Positions 1 to 7,475 of a stretch of 8,839 bases of DNA are shown in pieces. The notes under the pieces were generated by a model. That model ran no database searches and was not told where the DNA came from. It was given only the letters and a program-made list of their open reading frames with translations. Location: the NCBI GenBank assembly GCA_024408745.1, contig JAKSUS010000039.1, positions 1 through 8,839 of the forward strand, read 5' to 3'. The position numbers and the translations under genes are program-made. How positions within the stretch are numbered: the first letter of the stretch is position 1; each line of letters opens with the position of its first letter. This DNA is from Candidatus Gastranaerophilales bacterium (GTDB lineage: Bacteria > Cyanobacteriota > Vampirovibrionia > Gastranaerophilales > JAILCC01).

Positions 1-1
1 T

Positions 2-358
2 AAAATGTCAAAAGGTGATTTTGTTGTTGCAGGATCAAACTTCGGTATAGGCTCGTCAAGAGAACATGCACCTCAAATTATAAAAATTGCAGGTGTTAGT
101 GCTGTTATAGCTAAATCATTTGCAAGAATTTTTTACAGAAATGCAATTAATATCGGCTTATTATTATTAGAAGCCGACACCGATAAAATCAATGCAGGTG
201 ATGAATTGGAAGTTGATATTCAAAAAGGTGTAATCAAAAATCTTACCCAAAATATAGAAATCACCTTCACACCGCTACCTGATGTAATGATTAAACTTTT
301 GAACGACGGCGGTTTGGTTGAACATATTAAGAAAAACGGTGATTTTCAATTGGTATAA
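2..358 (+). CDS. leuD: 3-isopropylmalate dehydratase small subunit (LeuD/HacB-like), 5' end cut by window
   Basis: This is the small (swivel-domain) subunit of isopropylmalate isomerase. With the iron-sulfur subunit LeuC it converts 2-isopropylmalate to 3-isopropylmalate in leucine biosynthesis in the cytoplasm. The visible part carries the family signature GSSREHAP and, about 20 residues on, SFARIFYRNAINIGL, both typical of the short HacB-type LeuD. The frame is open to the left edge. An ATG lies at position 5, but in the family the KGD-VVAG stretch is internal, about 45-50 residues from the N-terminus, so that ATG is probably not the start and the gene begins outside the window. About 118 codons are present; the family is usually about 160-170 residues. 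The residue before GSSREHAP's glycine is Ile (FGIGSSRE) where Cys is common. A homoaconitase or other hydro-lyase small subunit cannot be excluded without the large-subunit gene. mutL starts 6 bases downstream, suggesting co-transcription. Confidence 0.88.
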   Translation, partial: KMSKGDFVVAGSNFGIGSSREHAPQIIKIAGVSAVIAKSFARIFYRNAINIGLLLLEADTDKINAGDELEVDIQKGVIKNLTQNIEITFTPLPDVMIKLLNDGGLVEHIKKNGDFQLV

Positions 359-359
359 A
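351..359 (+). promoter_or_regulatory. Extended -10-like element abutting mutL start
   Basis: TGGTATAAA (TG-N-TATAAA) spans the leuD stop codon and ends 5 bases before the mutL ATG. Initiation the usual distance downstream would fall at or just inside the start codon. There is no good -35 at 16-18 bases. In DNA this AT-rich a chance match is quite possible. Confidence 0.25.
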
Positions 360-364
360 TTTTA

Positions 365-2206
365 ATGGGCAAGATTAAATTACTTGATAAAAATTTAATA
401 AATCAGATAGCAGCAGGTGAAGTTATTGAACGACCTGCTTCTGTCGTAAAAGAACTCGTTGAAAACTCAATAGATGCGGGGGCTACAAGAATTGCTGTCG
501 ATATTTCAAACGACTCAAGAGATATAAGAGTAGCCGATAACGGTTCGGGCATTTCAAAAGACGATATAAAAAACGCTTTCACCCGCCACGCAACAAGTAA
601 AATCTTAACCCAAGACGATTTATGGAATATTTCTACCTTAGGTTTTAGGGGTGAAGCCTTAGCAAGTATTATTTCCATCGCAAAAGTTACCTGCATTACA
701 AAAACAAAAGATGACACAAACGGAGTTAAAGCAGTTTGCGCAGAATCAGAAATCGTTACAAGCGAAACAGGTTGCGACTTTGGAACGACTATGGAAATTA
801 ATGATTTATTCTATAACGTTCCTGCAAGAGCAAAATTTTTAAAGAATTCAAAAACCGAAATCGGCTATATTCAGGAAATCATGCAAGGTTTGGCAATTTC
901 GCATCCGGAAATCGTTTTTTCCTTAACAAATAACGGTTCGACTCTGCTCAAAACGACAGGCAGCAACAATATTGAAGTCGTTATTTCAGAAATTTATAAT
1001 TCCGCATTAATAAAAGAATTAAAAGAAGTTAACAATGAAGATTTACAGGCAAATGTAAGAATTACCGGTATTGCAAGCACACCGCTTTATACACGTTCAA
1101 ACAGAAAAGGCATTTATATCTTTGTAAACGGAAGAAGCGTAAAATGTCCGATATGCTTAAAAGCCATTGACAATGCTTATTCAAACCTTATCCCGAAAGG
1201 GAAATATCCGTTTATTGCCTTATCAATAAATTTAAAGCCCGAAGATGTCGATGTAAACGTTCACCCGACAAAAAGAGAAGTACGCTACAAAGAAACAAAT
1301 CTTGTTTATAACTTTATTTATTATTCAATAAAAAATGCCTTGAGTGAATTCAAAACACAGGAACAACAACAATACTCTTACCCTGCCATGCCTGAGGTTA
1401 GTTTTAATAAAGTTGAAAATGATTTTTCTTCCGAAAACAAAACTTCTGCAAATAATTTTTCAGGTAATACAAATACCAATTATCAAAAAACAGATTTTTC
1501 AAAATTTGCGAGTAATCCTCGTTCAAATAGCTTTAAAGATTATAAATCTGATAAAGTTTACATTGAAAAAAATTATTCAAAAGAAGATTTTTCAGCCGTT
1601 CAGCAACACTTTTTACAACCCGAAACCGCTGAAATTACTTTAAATAAGCCGAATATAATTGGACAGTTTAAAAACACTTATATTTTAATTGAAAGAGAAG
1701 AAGGCTTGGAACTTATTGACCAACATATTGCACATGAAAGATATTTATATGAAACATTAAAAGAAAATTTGAAAAACAACGGTGAAATCGCATCGCAAAT
1801 GTTTTTCACTTCTCTTGAAACACCCCTTGCACCGGAAGATATTGAAAAATTAGAAAAAAATAAAGAAATTTTGGCAAAGCAAGGTTATGCGTTTGAAATA
1901 AAAGATAATAACGTGATAATTAAAGAAGTTCCCGTTGTTGTTGCACAAAACCACGCAGAAAACATTATAGAAGATGTAATCGAGTGTTTGAATACCAATT
2001 TTGATAAGGTTGAAGATGCCGTTTTAATTATGAGTTCCTGCAAGGGTGCGGTTAAAGCCGGTCAAAAATTATCAATGTGGCAAATGAATGACATTATTGA
2101 AAAATGGATGACGACTAAAAATCCTCAAACGTGTCCTCATGGCAGGCCGATTTCAAAAATCATTGAAACAAAAGAAATTGCAAAATGTTTTTTAAGAAAT
2201 CAATAA
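365..2206 (+). CDS. mutL: DNA mismatch repair protein MutL (endonuclease-type)
   Basis: MutL is the GHKL-family ATPase that links MutS mismatch recognition to strand incision in methyl-independent mismatch repair. The 613 residues show a full N-terminal ATPase: KELVENSIDAGA with the expected general base Glu30 and Mg-binding Asn34, DNGSGI at 58-63, TLGFRGEAL at 91-99, then VNGRSVK and NVHPTKREVRY with Lys303. A low-complexity Asn/Ser/Lys linker covers about 340-430. The C-terminal dimerisation domain has metal-binding endonuclease motifs: DQHIAHERYLYE from Asp452 (family DQHA-x2-E-x4-E, here Ile for Ala), SCKGAVKAG around Cys559, and CPHGRP at 590-595. It is therefore the nicking type found in organisms without MutH. 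The ATG at 365 gives the canonical start, with LLDKNLINQIAAGEV right after it. No Shine-Dalgarno is visible. The start lies 6 bases after the leuD stop, so translational coupling or a leaderless start are both possible. Confidence 0.97.
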   Translation: MGKIKLLDKNLINQIAAGEVIERPASVVKELVENSIDAGATRIAVDISNDSRDIRVADNGSGISKDDIKNAFTRHATSKILTQDDLWNISTLGFRGEALASIISIAKVTCITKTKDDTNGVKAVCAESEIVTSETGCDFGTTMEINDLFYNVPARAKFLKNSKTEIGYIQEIMQGLAISHPEIVFSLTNNGSTLLKTTGSNNIEVVISEIYNSALIKELKEVNNEDLQANVRITGIASTPLYTRSNRKGIYIFVNGRSVKCPICLKAIDNAYSNLIPKGKYPFIALSINLKPEDVDVNVHPTKREVRYKETNLVYNFIYYSIKNALSEFKTQEQQQYSYPAMPEVSFNKVENDFSSENKTSANNFSGNTNTNYQKTDFSKFASNPRSNSFKDYKSDKVYIEKNYSKEDFSAVQQHFLQPETAEITLNKPNIIGQFKNTYILIEREEGLELIDQHIAHERYLYETLKENLKNNGEIASQMFFTSLETPLAPEDIEKLEKNKEILAKQGYAFEIKDNNVIIKEVPVVVAQNHAENIIEDVIECLNTNFDKVEDAVLIMSSCKGAVKAGQKLSMWQMNDIIEKWMTTKNPQTCPHGRPISKIIETKEIAKCFLRNQ

Positions 2207-2221
2207 TTTATAAATATATTT

Positions 2222-2227
2222 AGGGAG
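2222..2227 (+). promoter_or_regulatory. Ribosome binding site of AsmA-like gene
   Basis: AGGGAG stands 9 bases before the ATG at 2237. It is a good Shine-Dalgarno match and fixes the start of the large AsmA-like gene. It contrasts with mutL and cysE, which have none. Confidence 0.75.
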
Positions 2228-2236
2228 AGAAAGGTT

Positions 2237-5200
2237 ATGAAAAAATTAAAAATTGCAGGCATTATTTTAATAAGTATTGTTGCCTTGTTTTATATATTCT
2301 TTTTATTAGTTTTGCCAAATGCTTTGGACAGTAAATTTGCAAAAGATTTAATAAATAACCTTGCTAAAGATAATTTGGGAGTTGAATTAAATATCGGCAA
2401 AATAAAATTATTAACTTCTTTCCCGTTAAACGGTGGTGCCGAGATTGATGATTTAACAATCATTTGCAACAACAATAATAAAAATATTGAGTTAAAATCA
2501 GTTAGTGCAAAAGTAAATTTGTTCTCACTTTTATTTAAAAAAGTTACTTTAACTGATATTAATTTAGAAGGTTTGACTTTATCTTCAAAGATTTCCAAAA
2601 CAGGTGATTTATCGGTTATGAAATGTTTTATACTCCCTGAACCTAAGAAAGAAGAAAAAACAAATAATTCATCAGATTTTGTTATGGATAACAATTTCCC
2701 TGATATAAATATAAAAGATGTGAATTTATCATTATTTGATGAAGAAACAAAAAACAAATTATCTTTAAATGTTGATAAATTAAAATTAGACGATTTTGTT
2801 TTAAATGAGCATTTAAAGGTCAACACAACAGGTAAAATACTTTTGAATGATAAAGAAAATATAGTTTTCAATATAAAAGCTAAAAGTTTTATGCCTGAAA
2901 TTAAAGATAATAAAGAAGATAAAGAAAAAAGCAATGAATATTTTAATTTTATAAAAGAGTTTGCAAAGTATAATCCGAAATTAAATATTAATAGTGATAT
3001 AGTGATTTCTAATGAAGATAAAAAAATCATACTTGACGGTTTTGCCAATATTGATGATATAACTTTCAAAATCGGAAATATGCAAATCCCTAAAAGTTAT
3101 ATTCATATTAAATCAGATAAAAACAAAGCTGATATTGATTCTGAATTTTATATAAGTGATAAAGAAAAATTCAATTTAATTTCTAAAATCAAAACTTCTA
3201 AAAATATTAATTTAGAATTGAATTTTAAAACAGAAAAATTGAGTTTTAAAAATCTTCAAAAATTAGCCACAGAAATATTATCAACATTTAATATTGAAAA
3301 CGAATTTAAAAATGAAAGAATTAACGGTTATTTAACATCAGATTTAAAATTAGTAACAAATTCAAAGAAACTGACAACAAACGGTTCTCTAAAAATCGTA
3401 AACGGAGAACTGATTTCCGATAAAATAGGTTTATATATAAAAGAATTCAACTCAAATATTATTGCCAATAAAAATGTTTTAAATTTCAATAATACGAGCC
3501 TGAATATTAATAATGCTTTGATAACGTTAAAAGGTAGTATTGATGAAAAAGCAAATGCCGATATCGAAATAAATACCAATAAACTCCCCATAGCCAAATT
3601 AGCGGAAGCATTTTTAACAGGTGAATTGAAAAAAAATTATAAAATAAATAACGGTTTATTAGATTTAAAAGTTATTATAAAAGGTAAATTAGAAAATATT
3701 AAACCTTCAATTAATCTTGCTTTATCGTCTTTAAATATTTTCGATAAACAAAATAAAATAACCTTATCAAATAAGATAACTACGGCAAATATCATTACTG
3801 ACTGGAAAGAATTTAAAGGTGATATAGTTTTAAATTCGACAAAAGCAAACTTGGCTGATTTTAAAACAAATATTATTATTCCCGAAATTAAACTAAATAT
3901 TTCACCTGACGAACTAAAAATTACAAATTCAAAAATCAATATTAATTCTTCAACTTTGAATTTAGTCGGTGATATTAAAAATTATCTAAAAACTCCTGAA
4001 ATGAATTTCACTTTAAAAGGAAGTATTTTAGCCAATGATATAAAGAATTTTATTCCAAAAGAAATGGCCTCTTTTGTTATCGCTAAAGGAAGTTTACCTA
4101 TAAAAGCAACAATAACAGGCAAAAACAAATTTAATATTAAAGGACAAATTTTTGCAAATGCTAATAATAACCTGAATTTTATAAATATAGATAAACTTCA
4201 AAATAAAAACACAATAACTAATTTTGATGCCGTTTTTGAAAATAACAACCTTAACATTAAAGATGTTGGGATTTATATAGTTTCAACAAATTCTTTATCA
4301 GATGATTTTGCATCAAATATTGCACAAGCAAATGAAATAGTTATCGTAAAAGGTGTTTTGGCAAACTTTAATACTCTTAAAAATATAAAATTAAATTTAA
4401 ATGACACATTGAATTTAGATATGATGAATATTTCAGCAAAAGTAAACGGAAACATTAGTGCAGACGGTAATATCAATAACCCTCAGTTGAGAGGAAATTT
4501 AAACATTTCTAACCTTAATGCTCCCGATTATTTGATTAAAAATCAGACAACAAATATAAATATAACTCCATCAACGATTACAGCACAAATTTTCGGACTT
4601 AATTTAAACGGTGATGTTTTAGATACTGGTTTTACAATGCAGAATAATTTCAATATGCCATATATTATTACAAAAGCAAATGTTGATGCAAAATCTGTTG
4701 ATTTAGATAAACTTTTAGTTATTACTTCTAAATTTTCTTCACCGACAAGCAGTCCTTTATCTTCTGCAAATTCAACATTAATACCTGTTACAATCAAACA
4801 AGGTAATGCAAAAATCGCTAATTTTAAAGTCGGTACAATTGAAGCAAGCAATATAACATCTGATTTTACTTTAACCAATGATGTTTTAGATATGAAAAAT
4901 GTTAAATCAACCGCTTTCAAAGGTTCTATGCGGGGTGAAATAAAATATAATTTAAACACATTACTAATGAATGCAAAACTTCAGGGCGAAAATATGGACG
5001 CTAATCCTGCAGTTAGTGCATTGTTAGGAATAAAAGATCAACTTATGGGAACTTTAAAATTTGATGCTGATATTTCCATGAAAGGAGCAACTTTAACGGA
5101 ACAATTAAAAACTTTAAAAGGTAATGCGAACTTTGAATTAAAGGACGGACAATTAGGTAGTTTAGGACGGATTGAAACATACTTAAAAGCAGCTAATATT

Positions 5201-5974
5201 ATGAGTATGCAAATTATTGAAAGCTCAATAAATGTAATAATTTCAACACTTATGCCTTATAACTCCGGACAAATTTCATCAGCAACAGGAAGTTTGACAT
5301 TCTCTAACGGCAATGTTTACTTCTCACCAATAAAAAGTTCGGGAAAAGAAATGTCTTTATTTATTACAGGAAATTTAAACATGCTCAATTATAACGGGGA
5401 TATAAAGATTTTAGGAAGATTGAACAGCGAAATGAGCGAAGTTATGGGCGCTTTAGGTAATCTTTCTTTTGAAAAAATTATAAATTCGGTTCCTGTTTTG
5501 GGAACTAATGTTACAAAGACAATATTCAGGCTTTTTAACGCAACAACAGTACCTTCTGATATAAATAACATTCCTAAACTAACCCCTAATGCTTCATCAA
5601 AAACATTTAAAGTCGTTTTAAGCGGTAATGTAATGACCCCAAAAGGTGTAAAATCTTTCCAATGGTTAACAACAGAAGAAGTATTAAACTCAACCGAAAA
5701 TGAATTAATGAAAAAAATATCACTTCCACAAACAAGGGAAGATCTTGTTAATGAATTAAAAACTGGTTTAGAAAATAAAAAACAGGAAGTAATAAAAGAA
5801 ACTCAAGAATTAACCAAACAAAAGATTAATGAAACTAATCAGAAAGTAATGGAAACAAAAAAACAAATAACAGATAAAATAGAAAATAATCAGACACTTA
5901 AAAACTTAAAGACTTTAAGCGATTTTGTCAAAACAGAAGCAGAAAAACAAAAAGCTAAACAAAATGCACAATAA
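2237..5974 (+). CDS. AsmA-like family protein (large, membrane-anchored periplasmic)
   Basis: A 1245-residue protein with one N-terminal hydrophobic segment (about residues 7-28, after MKKLK) and a long beta-rich periplasmic region. This is the layout of AsmA/TamB-related bridge-like proteins, which are linked to phospholipid movement and outer-membrane homeostasis. After the anchor, residues 30-75 resemble the AsmA N-terminus (NNLAKDNLGVELNIGKIKL). The body alternates short strands with Asn/Lys/Ile-rich turns. About residues 896-990 look like the AsmA C-terminal domain (RGEIKYNLN, LMGTLKFDADISMKGA, LKTLKGNANFELKDGQLG), followed to about 1145 by ATGSLTFSNGNVYFSPI, LFITGNLNMLNYNGDIKI and KTFKVVLSGNVMTPKGVKSF. 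The last 90 or so residues are a charged Lys/Glu/Gln helix, probably a coiled coil, absent from E. coli AsmA. The gene starts 30 bases after mutL and looks more AT-rich in third positions than mutL. The family call is firm; the transported lipid is unknown. Confidence 0.85.
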   Translation: MKKLKIAGIILISIVALFYIFFLLVLPNALDSKFAKDLINNLAKDNLGVELNIGKIKLLTSFPLNGGAEIDDLTIICNNNNKNIELKSVSAKVNLFSLLFKKVTLTDINLEGLTLSSKISKTGDLSVMKCFILPEPKKEEKTNNSSDFVMDNNFPDINIKDVNLSLFDEETKNKLSLNVDKLKLDDFVLNEHLKVNTTGKILLNDKENIVFNIKAKSFMPEIKDNKEDKEKSNEYFNFIKEFAKYNPKLNINSDIVISNEDKKIILDGFANIDDITFKIGNMQIPKSYIHIKSDKNKADIDSEFYISDKEKFNLISKIKTSKNINLELNFKTEKLSFKNLQKLATEILSTFNIENEFKNERINGYLTSDLKLVTNSKKLTTNGSLKIVNGELISDKIGLYIKEFNSNIIANKNVLNFNNTSLNINNALITLKGSIDEKANADIEINTNKLPIAKLAEAFLTGELKKNYKINNGLLDLKVIIKGKLENIKPSINLALSSLNIFDKQNKITLSNKITTANIITDWKEFKGDIVLNSTKANLADFKTNIIIPEIKLNISPDELKITNSKININSSTLNLVGDIKNYLKTPEMNFTLKGSILANDIKNFIPKEMASFVIAKGSLPIKATITGKNKFNIKGQIFANANNNLNFINIDKLQNKNTITNFDAVFENNNLNIKDVGIYIVSTNSLSDDFASNIAQANEIVIVKGVLANFNTLKNIKLNLNDTLNLDMMNISAKVNGNISADGNINNPQLRGNLNISNLNAPDYLIKNQTTNINITPSTITAQIFGLNLNGDVLDTGFTMQNNFNMPYIITKANVDAKSVDLDKLLVITSKFSSPTSSPLSSANSTLIPVTIKQGNAKIANFKVGTIEASNITSDFTLTNDVLDMKNVKSTAFKGSMRGEIKYNLNTLLMNAKLQGENMDANPAVSALLGIKDQLMGTLKFDADISMKGATLTEQLKTLKGNANFELKDGQLGSLGRIETYLKAANIMSMQIIESSINVIISTLMPYNSGQISSATGSLTFSNGNVYFSPIKSSGKEMSLFITGNLNMLNYNGDIKILGRLNSEMSEVMGALGNLSFEKIINSVPVLGTNVTKTIFRLFNATTVPSDINNIPKLTPNASSKTFKVVLSGNVMTPKGVKSFQWLTTEEVLNSTENELMKKISLPQTREDLVNELKTGLENKKQEVIKETQELTKQKINETNQKVMETKKQITDKIENNQTLKNLKTLSDFVKTEAEKQKAKQNAQ

Positions 5975-6003
5975 AAAATAAATTTATTAATTATTTATTT
6001 TTT
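5973..6003. terminator. Candidate bidirectional terminator: all-AT inverted repeat between convergent genes
   Basis: Perfect 11-base arms (AAAAAATAAAT at 5973-5983 and ATTTATTTTTT at 5993-6003) flank a 9-base loop. The element includes the last bases of the AsmA-like stop codon and the stop and final codons of cysE. On either strand the 3' arm ends in a run of six T. With no GC pairs the hairpin is weak, so its role as terminator is tentative, but it is the only candidate in the 12-base gap between the two converging genes. Confidence 0.35.
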
Positions 6004-6631
6004 CTAATGTTTCTTTGATATCCTGAACTTCATATTTTAATCTGTTTAAAGCACATTGAACAGGATCAGGTATTCTGTTATGTTGCAATTGTCCGTCTTG
6101 TTCAAATCTTTGAGCAACAATTCTTGCCGGAATACCGACAACCGTAGAATGTTCGGGAACATTATCAATAACGACAGAGCCTGCGCCAATTCTTACATTT
6201 TCTCCAATTGTAATATTGCCTAAGACCTTTGCGCCTGCTCCGACAACAACTCCGTTCATAAGCGTAGGGTGTCTTTTGCCATGTTCTTTACCGGTACCGC
6301 CTAAAGTTACTCCCTGATATAAAAGAACATCATCTTTAATTATAGTAGTTTCACCTATTACAACTCCCATTCCATGGTCAATAAAAAATCTTCTTCCTAT
6401 TGTTGCTTTTGGGTGAATTTCTATACCAGTTAAAAATCTTGTAAAATGAGAAATTAATCTTGGAATCAGAGGAACCTTCCAATAATTTAATTTGTGTGCA
6501 ATTCTATGCATAAATAATGCATGAAATCCGGGATAACAAAGCAAAACTTCTAAAAAACTCGTTGCTGCCGGGTCTTTTTCGTATATTGTCTGAATATCTT
6601 CTTTTATTTTTGAAAATGCTCTTATTAACAT
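5987..6631 (-). CDS. cysE: Serine O-acetyltransferase
   Basis: CysE transfers acetyl from acetyl-CoA to L-serine, giving O-acetylserine for cysteine synthesis by CysK. The 214 residues have a short helical N-terminus (EKDPAATSFLEVLL, with Asp20 of the DPA motif) followed by a left-handed beta-helix of hexapeptide repeats. Active-site features are present: GIEIHP (Glu71), FIDHGMGVVIGET with Asp85/His86, GVTLGGTGKEHGKRHP (108-122), and GAGAKVLGNI then VVGIPARIV near the end of the repeats. The length and the tail (PDPV followed by a short coiled coil) match the short Bacillus-type enzyme rather than the roughly 270-residue enterobacterial form. The C-terminus ends INN rather than in the Ile that docks in CysK in enteric enzymes. 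The gene lies 20 bases downstream of the TPR gene on the same strand. No Shine-Dalgarno precedes the ATG at 6631, which begins MLIRAF. Confidence 0.96.
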   Translation of the reverse strand: MLIRAFSKIKEDIQTIYEKDPAATSFLEVLLCYPGFHALFMHRIAHKLNYWKVPLIPRLISHFTRFLTGIEIHPKATIGRRFFIDHGMGVVIGETTIIKDDVLLYQGVTLGGTGKEHGKRHPTLMNGVVVGAGAKVLGNITIGENVRIGAGSVVIDNVPEHSTVVGIPARIVAQRFEQDGQLQHNRIPDPVQCALNRLKYEVQDIKETLEKINN

Positions 6632-6637
6632 AATTTT

Positions 6638-6646
6638 ATTATAACA
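6638..6646 (-). promoter_or_regulatory. Perfect extended -10 immediately upstream of cysE
   Basis: Read on the minus strand, TGTTATAAT (TG-N-TATAAT) ends 6 bases before the cysE ATG, so transcription would start at or next to the A of the start codon. The 35 region (around 6661-6666) is poor, which an extended -10 can tolerate. With no ribosome binding site, this suggests a leaderless cysE transcript in addition to read-through from the TPR gene. In AT-rich DNA, chance is a real alternative. Confidence 0.45.
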
Positions 6647-6651
6647 AAAAA

Positions 6652-7227
6652 TTAAAATATTAACTTCAGCGGAGTTTCCTGTTCTCTCTTTTTAGCATTT
6701 TTACCTGATGTGATTTTTTGTCTGTAGCAGGAAGTTAAATAATTTCCGTTATCACCGCTTAAATTTTTTACTGCTTCATTTAGTGTATGGCTCGCATCAT
6801 CATATTTTTTTAATGAGCAAAGTAATGAAATTTTTTGATCATATAAAGAAGTCATTTGATCATTATCAGTTCTGTTAGCATATAAAAAAGCTTTTTCACA
6901 ATTTTCAAATGCTTCTTCGTATTTACCTAAAATATCAAGGACATAGGCTTTTGAACCTAATGCCTGAGTAGAACACGGATTTGATAAAATAGCTTTATCA
7001 TAAGCATTTAAAGCTTCATATTCCTTCCCCTGATTCAATAACTTTATATCACCTTCAAGTAAAAAGGCTTTAGTGTGATTTTTATCAATTGATGTAGTTT
7101 CTTCTAATAAAGATAACGCTTTATCATATTTTTTTGAGTAAAAAAGGTCACACGCCTCTCTGTATAATTTTTCTGCTCGGATATTAAATAACGTTTTCTT
7201 TTGTCTATTAGGGTCAGACATTATCAT
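6652..7227 (-). CDS. Tetratricopeptide repeat protein
   Basis: A 191-residue soluble protein made almost entirely of TPR helices, which usually mediate protein-protein contacts. Four repeats are visible: about 18-51 (LYREACDLFYSKKYDKALSL), 52-85 (AFLLEGDIKLL, EALNAYDKAILSNP), 86-119 (ALGSKAYVLDILGKYEEAF) and about 126-157 (LYDQKISLLCSLKKYDDASH). There is no signal peptide or membrane segment, and the last 20 or so residues are basic (GKNAKKREQ). The frame stays open upstream to a TTG at 7245, but that codon lies before the ribosome binding site. GGAGAGAG at 7234-7241 is placed 6 bases before the ATG at 7227, so that ATG is preferred; the ATG at 7221 is second choice. The gene is 20 bases upstream of cysE and probably co-transcribed with it. 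I cannot name a partner or specific function. Confidence 0.85.
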   Translation of the reverse strand: MIMSDPNRQKKTLFNIRAEKLYREACDLFYSKKYDKALSLLEETTSIDKNHTKAFLLEGDIKLLNQGKEYEALNAYDKAILSNPCSTQALGSKAYVLDILGKYEEAFENCEKAFLYANRTDNDQMTSLYDQKISLLCSLKKYDDASHTLNEAVKNLSGDNGNYLTSCYRQKITSGKNAKKREQETPLKLIF

Positions 7228-7233
7228 ACTAAA

Positions 7234-7241
7234 CTCTCTCC
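7234..7241 (-). promoter_or_regulatory. Ribosome binding site deciding the TPR gene start
   Basis: On the minus strand GGAGAGAG is followed by 6 bases and then ATG at 7227. A start at the upstream in-frame TTG (7245) would place this strong Shine-Dalgarno inside the coding region, which argues against that longer form. Confidence 0.75.
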
Positions 7242-7276
7242 ACAAAAAAGTGATGCATAAGCCATTTCGTTGTTTA

Positions 7277-7282
7277 ATTATA
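7277..7282 (-). promoter_or_regulatory. -10 element of the TPR-cysE transcription unit
   Basis: A consensus TATAAT read on the minus strand, preceded by GATAT. Transcription would begin near 7270, giving a leader of about 43 bases before the ATG at 7227. No convincing -35 is present at 16-18 bases. The surrounding ATTATAAT is symmetric, so the same bases also read TATAAT on the plus strand at 7279-7284. Confidence 0.5.
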
Positions 7283-7329
7283 ATATCAATTTTTATTTAA
7301 AAATGCTAATCTGTTAAAAAATATTAAGC

Positions 7330-7375
7330 TGTAAATTCGACAATCCGATGCGAAAGGGGATTCATAGTTTTTACA
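7330..7375. repeat. Nested inverted repeats, possible structured RNA or operator
   Basis: Outer arms TGTAAA (7330-7335) and TTTACA (7370-7375) enclose inner arms AATCC (7342-7346) and GGATT (7358-7362), with the loop GATGCGAAAGG. The inner part is the most GC-rich patch of the intergenic region. It does not match a riboswitch class I can recognise. Strand and function are unknown. Confidence 0.35.
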
Positions 7376-7475
7376 ATTTTAAATATTAAGTTTTGTTAAG
7401 CAATTTGCCAAATAGCCCGACCATCTAAAAACTAAACCTGTGAAAAAACTATATATCGTTGCCTTTAGCGAATAC

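Noticed and set aside
5..358. Treating the ATG at 5 as the true leuD start
   Set aside because: The family has about 45-50 residues before this point and the frame is open to the left edge, so the gene is cut by the window rather than short.
403..717. Minus-strand open frame within mutL
   Set aside because: It is antisense to the conserved ATPase motifs of MutL and has no protein-family signal of its own.
1344..1643. Plus-strand 99-codon frame inside mutL
   Set aside because: It overlaps the low-complexity linker of MutL in another frame; the MutL frame continues intact through it into the C-terminal domain.
2290..3069. A 259-codon open frame on the minus strand inside the AsmA-like gene, plus several shorter ones antisense to it
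   Set aside because: They lie opposite a clearly coding gene with few TTA/CTA/TCA triplets in the relevant frame. Composition is Phe/Ser/Leu-rich as expected for the antisense of Lys/Asn-rich coding, and no family features are seen.
7253..7420. Short frames of 12-15 codons in the divergent spacer, such as one encoding MVGLFGKLLNKT on the minus strand
   Set aside because: Too short, no clear ribosome sites and no neighbours that suggest a leader peptide.
7414..7440. preQ1-I-like riboswitch tail (CTAAAAACTAA)
   Set aside because: The A-rich tail resembles the class, but the required upstream stem and C-rich loop pairing are missing, and the flanking genes are unrelated to queuosine.
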